This document shows positions 60,040 to 64,000 of a stretch of 64,000 bases of DNA, piece after piece. Position 1 is the first letter of the stretch; each line of letters begins with the position of its first letter. Origin of the DNA: Anthoceros angustus. Its lineage: Eukaryota; Streptophyta; Anthocerotopsida; Anthocerotales; Anthocerotaceae. A program made the translations under genes and the position numbers. The stretch lies in contig VJWM01000192.1 in the NCBI GenBank assembly GCA_010909165.1, positions 186,001 to 250,000 on the forward strand, written 5' to 3'. The notes under the pieces are model-generated. The model saw nothing but the letters and a program-made list of their open reading frames with translations. It was not told where the DNA came from and did no database searches.

Positions 60040-60795
60040 TCATGTCTTGACGAAGCCCAGATTGTTTTCATTTGCATACCGCTCCATGAAGCGCATGAAG
60101 CGGTCCCATTCTCGCACATTGCGCATCACATACCTAGCCTCTATCTTGGCAGGCTTGCCATTCACAAACTTGGCACTCACGTCCACCGACGACAGCACGC
60201 CCTCCGAGTCCACCATGTACATCCCCGTGATCTCCCCGAGCTCCCGCGACGAGTCGAACACCGAAGGCTGATCGAACACGAAGGTGGCCACCCCGGAGTT
60301 GCCGTCCCGGGATCGGGTCAGCTTCACATCCGGCACGCTCTGCTCGTCGATCCCCCGGATGAACTGGATGCTGCTGCCGCTGCCGCTGCCGCTGCCGCTC
60401 CCGCTTCCGGTGGCGAGGCAGGTCACTTGGCAACTCCGTCCTCCGCGCCTCACGCATCCTGCTGCTGCTGCTGCCTGATCACAATGCAGTGCACCAACAC
60501 CTGCCCAAGACAAAGCTAGTGCATGCAGATTTAACGGCCAGCAGAGGCAAGGGCAGGGACAGAGACATGGAAGCCTCTTGCAGCACGGCATTGCATCGGC
60601 ATTGCGTTCAGGGCAAATGCAGCTCAATCGAATGGTACCTGGGAGAGCTACCACAGCTGGCTTGGTGCTGCTGATCCTCAGCCATGACCTGGCGGACCTG
60701 AAGCTGGGGCTGGCGGTGAGGGACGAAATGGCAACCTGCGGCAGCGAGGAGGACTCAGCCAAAGGGCAACGCGCCATGGACACCGCAGCCGCCAT
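60040..60795 (-). CDS. PSB28: Photosystem II assembly protein Psb28, plastid precursor
   Basis: Two exons: 60639-60795 and 60040-60470 (195 residues). Exon 1 encodes a Ser/Ala/Arg-rich transit peptide. The acceptor at 60470 rather than 60474 keeps the phase. The mature part carries the whole Psb28 domain: '[20 protein letters not shown]', '[10 protein letters not shown]', '[20 protein letters not shown]', '[20 protein letters not shown]', '[20 protein letters not shown]'. A (GS)n linker precedes it. Psb28 binds PSII assembly intermediates containing CP47 on the stromal side of the thylakoid. It shares a 339-bp upstream region with the divergent DUF2854 gene, which also makes a plastid protein. 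Confidence 0.95.
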   Translation of the reverse strand: MAAAVSMARCPLAESSSLPQVAISSLTASPSFRSARSWLRISSTKPAVVALPGTIRLSCICPERNADAMPCCKRLPCLCPCPCLCWPLNLHALALSWAGVGALHCDQAAAAAGCVRRGGRSCQVTCLATGSGSGSGSGSGSSIQFIRGIDEQSVPDVKLTRSRDGNSGVATFVFDQPSVFDSSRELGEITGMYMVDSEGVLSSVDVSAKFVNGKPAKIEARYVMRNVREWDRFMRFMERYANENNLGFVKT

Positions 60796-61134
60796 GGAAA
60801 ATCTAGCGCGAGCTCCAGATGGTGGGGCTGGCTTGGCTCTTAGCTCTCCGAGGTCCGAAGCACAGAAGAAGATAAGCGCACTGCCCGCCTAGCATACATA
60901 CACATACATATATACATACATACATAGATACCCATGCCGACTTATATCAGCAGTGATACTGCAACAGGACAGGTGTGGCATGTCTAGTCCAGGGCGTTTT
61001 GTGATGTATCTACATGCATGACATGGTTGCTGCCGCTACATACATACACATCACCACAGTCTGTCATATCCGCTTAGTCTACATAGCTAGACTACCTACC
61101 TGGGTGGCGTGGCTCTTGGTGGCTGATCCAAGAG
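60796..61134. promoter_or_regulatory. Shared divergent promoter region of PSB28 and the DUF2854 gene
   Basis: Only 339 bp separate the two start codons. It contains an I-box-like GATAAG (60871-60876) and a (TACA)n microsatellite at 60891-60931. The leaders must be short or overlapping. Confidence 0.55.
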
Positions 61135-62944
61135 ATGGCCGTGGCAACAATAGCAACAGCAGCAGCAGCTGTGGGAGCTGCTGCCTTGCTGCCTGTGGCA
61201 TGCACACCATCCGTGTGCAGGCTTGCTCCCTCCTGCCAGGATCACACACTTGCCCTGTTCCACCTCCCTCAAGCTCGCAATCCCAAAGTAAATGGGAACC
61301 GGAGTGGGAGTGGGAGTCGGAGGCGGAATGGTCGGAGCCAGTGGCAGCCTCGGGCCGCCGCTCAGCCGGACACCGCCCAACCGCTTTCCACCAAGCCCGT
61401 CATTCCAGACACCGAACTCTCCATCACCAAGGTGCGCACTGCCAGGACCAGCTTACTGCATTGCATCGCCATAGCAGTTGCATTGCCTTTGAGCACCTGA
61501 GCCTCATTGCCTTCAGCTTGCTCCTCGCTTGTCGGCTATCAGACCTCTTTCGGAACCATCGGACTCGCACTCGGGACTTCCTTGCTCGGGTCAGTGCTAA
61601 CTCTCGCGATCTCCGGGGCTCCGCCTCTTGCTCCACTTTTGGATGCGTTTTTCCTCAATTTTGCTCTGCTCTGCTCTGCTCACAGCTACGGCTTCGGAGC
61701 CTACTTCACAGTCTTGCCCGGGGCAGAATGGTCTGCAATCATGCTCACCTACGGCTTTCCTCTTGCCATCATCGGCATGGCTCTCAAGGTCATCGTTCAT
61801 CAAACATATCTGCCGGACTCGGGCTCGCTCCCTTCAATCCGTGAGCTTGTCTTCAGTCTAACCTAACCGCACTGTGAGCTCACGGAGCTCGCTCGGCTGG
61901 TTTGGTTTGGTGCAGTATGCAGAGCTGAAGCCCGTGCCTTGCATCACCTACGCTGATGCTTATGCTCTTCGTGACTCCCAAGCCACGCCCATCCTAGCTC
62001 AGGTATAGCAGCAGCAATGCGTGAACTGTCGTTCAAAGCTGACATCAAACCATGATGTCAGATCCTCTGGTGCTCCCGCTCTGCACTCTGCCTGTCTCTC
62101 ACTCCAGCCAGCACCAGCGCAACGCAGGTTAGGAGCGACGTCACCAGGTATCGATATGGAGACGAGCAGCATTTGGAGGAGGCTCTGAAGCGCATCTTCC
62201 GGTATGGGCAGGTACGATTGTAGGCAAAGGCATGGCATGGCATGGCAGAGCTTAGCTAGCTAGGTTTGATTGCAAAATGATCTAGACCTATTTCAAGAGA
62301 GACCAAAGCTGAATTCAAGCCTCTTTCGCTTCTTCCCCTTTGCAGGCGGGTGGCATCCAGAGAAGAAACGCCCCTACGTTGCAGTCAATCCGCGAAGAAG
62401 TAAGTTAGCTAGCAATCTGACCAAACCTCACCTTGCAAGCATCCTCTAGAGTATGCTTACAAGTGCAGAGAGGTGAAGTAAGTGCAGGTGAGTGAGAATG
62501 GCTATTACACACTGGTGCTGGTGTTCCAAGCCACAGCGCTCAAGTTGGAGGATTTCGTGTCTCGACAGGTAAGCATGACCTAGCTGCTTTGTTGAGCTGA
62601 GCTACAGAGACGTCTCTCTGATTGTAGAAACGAGCACTGTGCGAGGAGAGGACTAGTAGTCCACTGCTGACCAGTATACTGTCCGTTGCCGGTTGGCTCT
62701 TGGCAGGCCAAATTCACGTCCTTCTTCGGACCCGGCGTGAGCGCAGACATCGGTAAGCACTGCCATGCATCTCTTCACAACATCTCTTGTCAGCAGCATC
62801 TTTCTTGTTCAGCAACATCTGAATACTTCTGGGCACCATGTGCCAGTGGAAGCCGGAGACGCCAACGTGTACGAGGTGCGGCTGGTAGCTCAGGAAGCAT
62901 CTCCGGCCCCGGCGCCCGCTTCCCCTTCCGCTTCCGCCTCATAG
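61135..62944 (+). CDS. Plastid DUF2854 protein (conserved in cyanobacteria and plants)
   Basis: Nine exons in phase: 61135-61431, 61543-61589, 61686-61788, 61916-62002, 62128-62211, 62346-62399, 62488-62568, 62707-62752, 62847-62944 (298 residues). Exon 1 is an Ala/Ser/Arg-rich transit peptide. The mature part has two membrane segments ('SFGTIGLALGTSLLG', 'AIMLTYGFPLAIIGMALK') and then the soluble part 'YAELKPVPCITYADAYALRD', 'SQATPILAQVRSDVTRYRYG', 'EEALKRIFRYGQ' and 'QAKFTSFFGPGVSADI'. This matches my recollection of the DUF2854 family of thylakoid-associated proteins, whose function is unknown to me. The short Ala/Pro tail is variable. Confidence 0.88.
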
Positions 62945-63404
62945 AACATTCTGAGAACATAGTCCAATTTTTTCTGGCGTCGCACATTCCTGCCAAACAG
63001 TGTAGACGAGACGCTTGCTAGGGAAGGCAAGGCTGGAAGGGAAAGAGGGCTTTATCTATGGTGTGTGCCCTGCCCGGCCCTGCCCTGCCGCACAGGTACA
63101 TTATCCAGGGACGGTAAATGGGCCCAGGACAGCCTTTTCACACGCCAAGATAGTACATATATTCTTTCACACAAAGTAAGCGGGTCGTTGGTTGTCTTGT
63201 ATTTATATGTGCTGGACATTGCTCCTGGGCAGGGATAGGATAACGCGCTGTTGCTGTTGTTGCCAACTCGACGAAGGCAAACTGGGATTCGCGGCTCTCG
63301 ACAGCGGAGAGGATGGCCACGCTGTAGCGGAGAAGAGACGAGACGAGACGAGACGAGGCGAGGCGAGCGGCCCGGGCTCGGGCGCGGAAGCGGAACGGGA
63401 GGCC
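62945..63404. other. Intergenic region
   Basis: No gene. GACGA-type short repeats at 63330-63365 lie just upstream of the next start. Confidence 0.6.
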
Positions 63405-63944
63405 ATGGCGGCTGCTGCTTCCAGCGCGCGCCTCGGCGATCTGGTGGCCTGGCGCAGCTGCGGGTGCCAGCAGCCCAAGCTGCACCCTCTCAGGCTCTCG
63501 AGAGAGCACACGCATCACGCTGCCAGGGCTGCGTCCCGGCCTCTCATCACTTCCGTCTCGCCGTCTTGTCGAATTCGGACTCGGCATTCCAGGTTGCTAG
63601 ATGCATCGCCCTTTGCTGCGCCGTGGCAGTGCTGTGCTGTGCTGTGCTCTTGCGTGCCCTACCTGCAAGCAAGGTTCACCACTTCCCTGTCTCCCCGCAG
63701 CGGCAATCACAGGAAGGCGCAGCAGCAGTCCAGGAAGAGCTTGCGCGACCGGCCGCCCGCTGCCGAGGAGGAAAGCGGGAAAGGAGGCTCGGCCGGCCTC
63801 GAACTCGACGAGGATGTCGATGTCACCGCAGACCAGCCCCTCCCCGTGCAATCCGCTGTGCAGCAGCAGCCGCAGCAGCAGCCGCAGCAGCAGCAGCAGC
63901 CTCAGCAGTCCGCTGTGCAGCCTTTGGTACTCTATTCGGACTAG
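63405..63944 (+). CDS. Small Gln-rich protein, probable plastid-targeted N-terminus; may continue beyond the window
   Basis: Two exons, 63405-63592 and 63701-63944, give 143 residues in phase. The N-terminus (Ala/Ser/Arg/His-rich, few acids) looks like a transit peptide. Exon 2 has a basic stretch ('RKAQQQSRKSLRDR'), an acidic one and a Q/P repeat. A GT at the Gln-Pro-Leu end (63927 region) could be a donor, in which case this is only the start of a larger gene. Family not recognised. Confidence 0.5.
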   Translation: MAAAASSARLGDLVAWRSCGCQQPKLHPLRLSREHTHHAARAASRPLITSVSPSCRIRTRHSRLLDASPFAAPWQCCAVLCSCVPYLQARFTTSLSPRSGNHRKAQQQSRKSLRDRPPAAEEESGKGGSAGLELDEDVDVTADQPLPVQSAVQQQPQQQPQQQQQPQQSAVQPLVLYSD

Positions 63945-64000
63945 GTTCCTCCAAGCCTTGCCATCTGTGTCCTGAATGGAATTCTTACCCGCTCTGCGCC

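Overview
The window is nuclear DNA of a land plant. The evidence is spliced genes with GT/AG introns of about 70-550 bp, plant-only families (ARF, class II TCP with a miR319 site, L-type lectin receptor kinase, DYW-type PPR, Psb28, DUF2854) and tRNA-Asp-primed Ty3/gypsy elements. The PPR protein ends in GRP instead of DYW and has an N-terminal OSB-like PDF motif. As I recall the literature, this points to a hornwort, lycophyte or fern rather than a seed plant or moss. I cannot fix the species.

Region 1 (1-15.5 kb) is a heavily decayed Ty3/gypsy element on the minus strand. Integrase lies at the left edge, followed rightwards by RNase H, RT, protease, zinc knuckles, gag and a tRNA-Asp-type primer binding site at 8964-8980. 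Beyond it, 9.0-14.6 kb holds LTR-like sequence, an extra minus-strand coiled-coil/charged reading region, and the 3' end of a second copy. Local tandem duplications of about 100-590 bp occur throughout.

Region 2 (15.5-27.2 kb) is transposon-rich. It holds a minus-strand relic with a ParB-like 'GGNHT' segment, a 43-bp minisatellite, a plus-strand DUF7869-type gene relic with an internal tandem duplication of about 1.7 kb, clusters of GC-rich palindromes (one perfect over 30 nt) in its apparent intron, and a broken PIF/Harbinger transposase.

Region 3 (27.4-31.8 kb) is a minus-strand PLS-class PPR gene: a PDF-motif N-terminus, an array of PLS units of about 306 bp with many 1-nt indels, and a variant DYW domain ending in GRP.

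Region 4 (31.8-35.2 kb) is low-coding, with AT-rich DNA, a retroelement gag scrap and an 8-bp microsatellite.

Region 5 (35.2-48.2 kb) has three intact spliced genes: a class-A ARF (+, 14 exons), an NDR-type AGC kinase (+, 13 exons) and a glycerophosphocholine acyltransferase/DUF2838 protein (-, 8 exons).

Region 6 (48.2-57.8 kb) is AT-rich repeat territory around an L-type lectin receptor kinase (-, one frameshift), an unrecognised gene relic and a LINE ORF1-like relic.

Region 7 (57.8-64 kb) is compact: a TCP factor (+) convergent with Psb28 (-), which is divergent from a plastid DUF2854 gene (+), then a small Q-rich protein (+). The intact genes keep clean exon phases. Indels are concentrated in the repeats, the PPR array and the receptor kinase.
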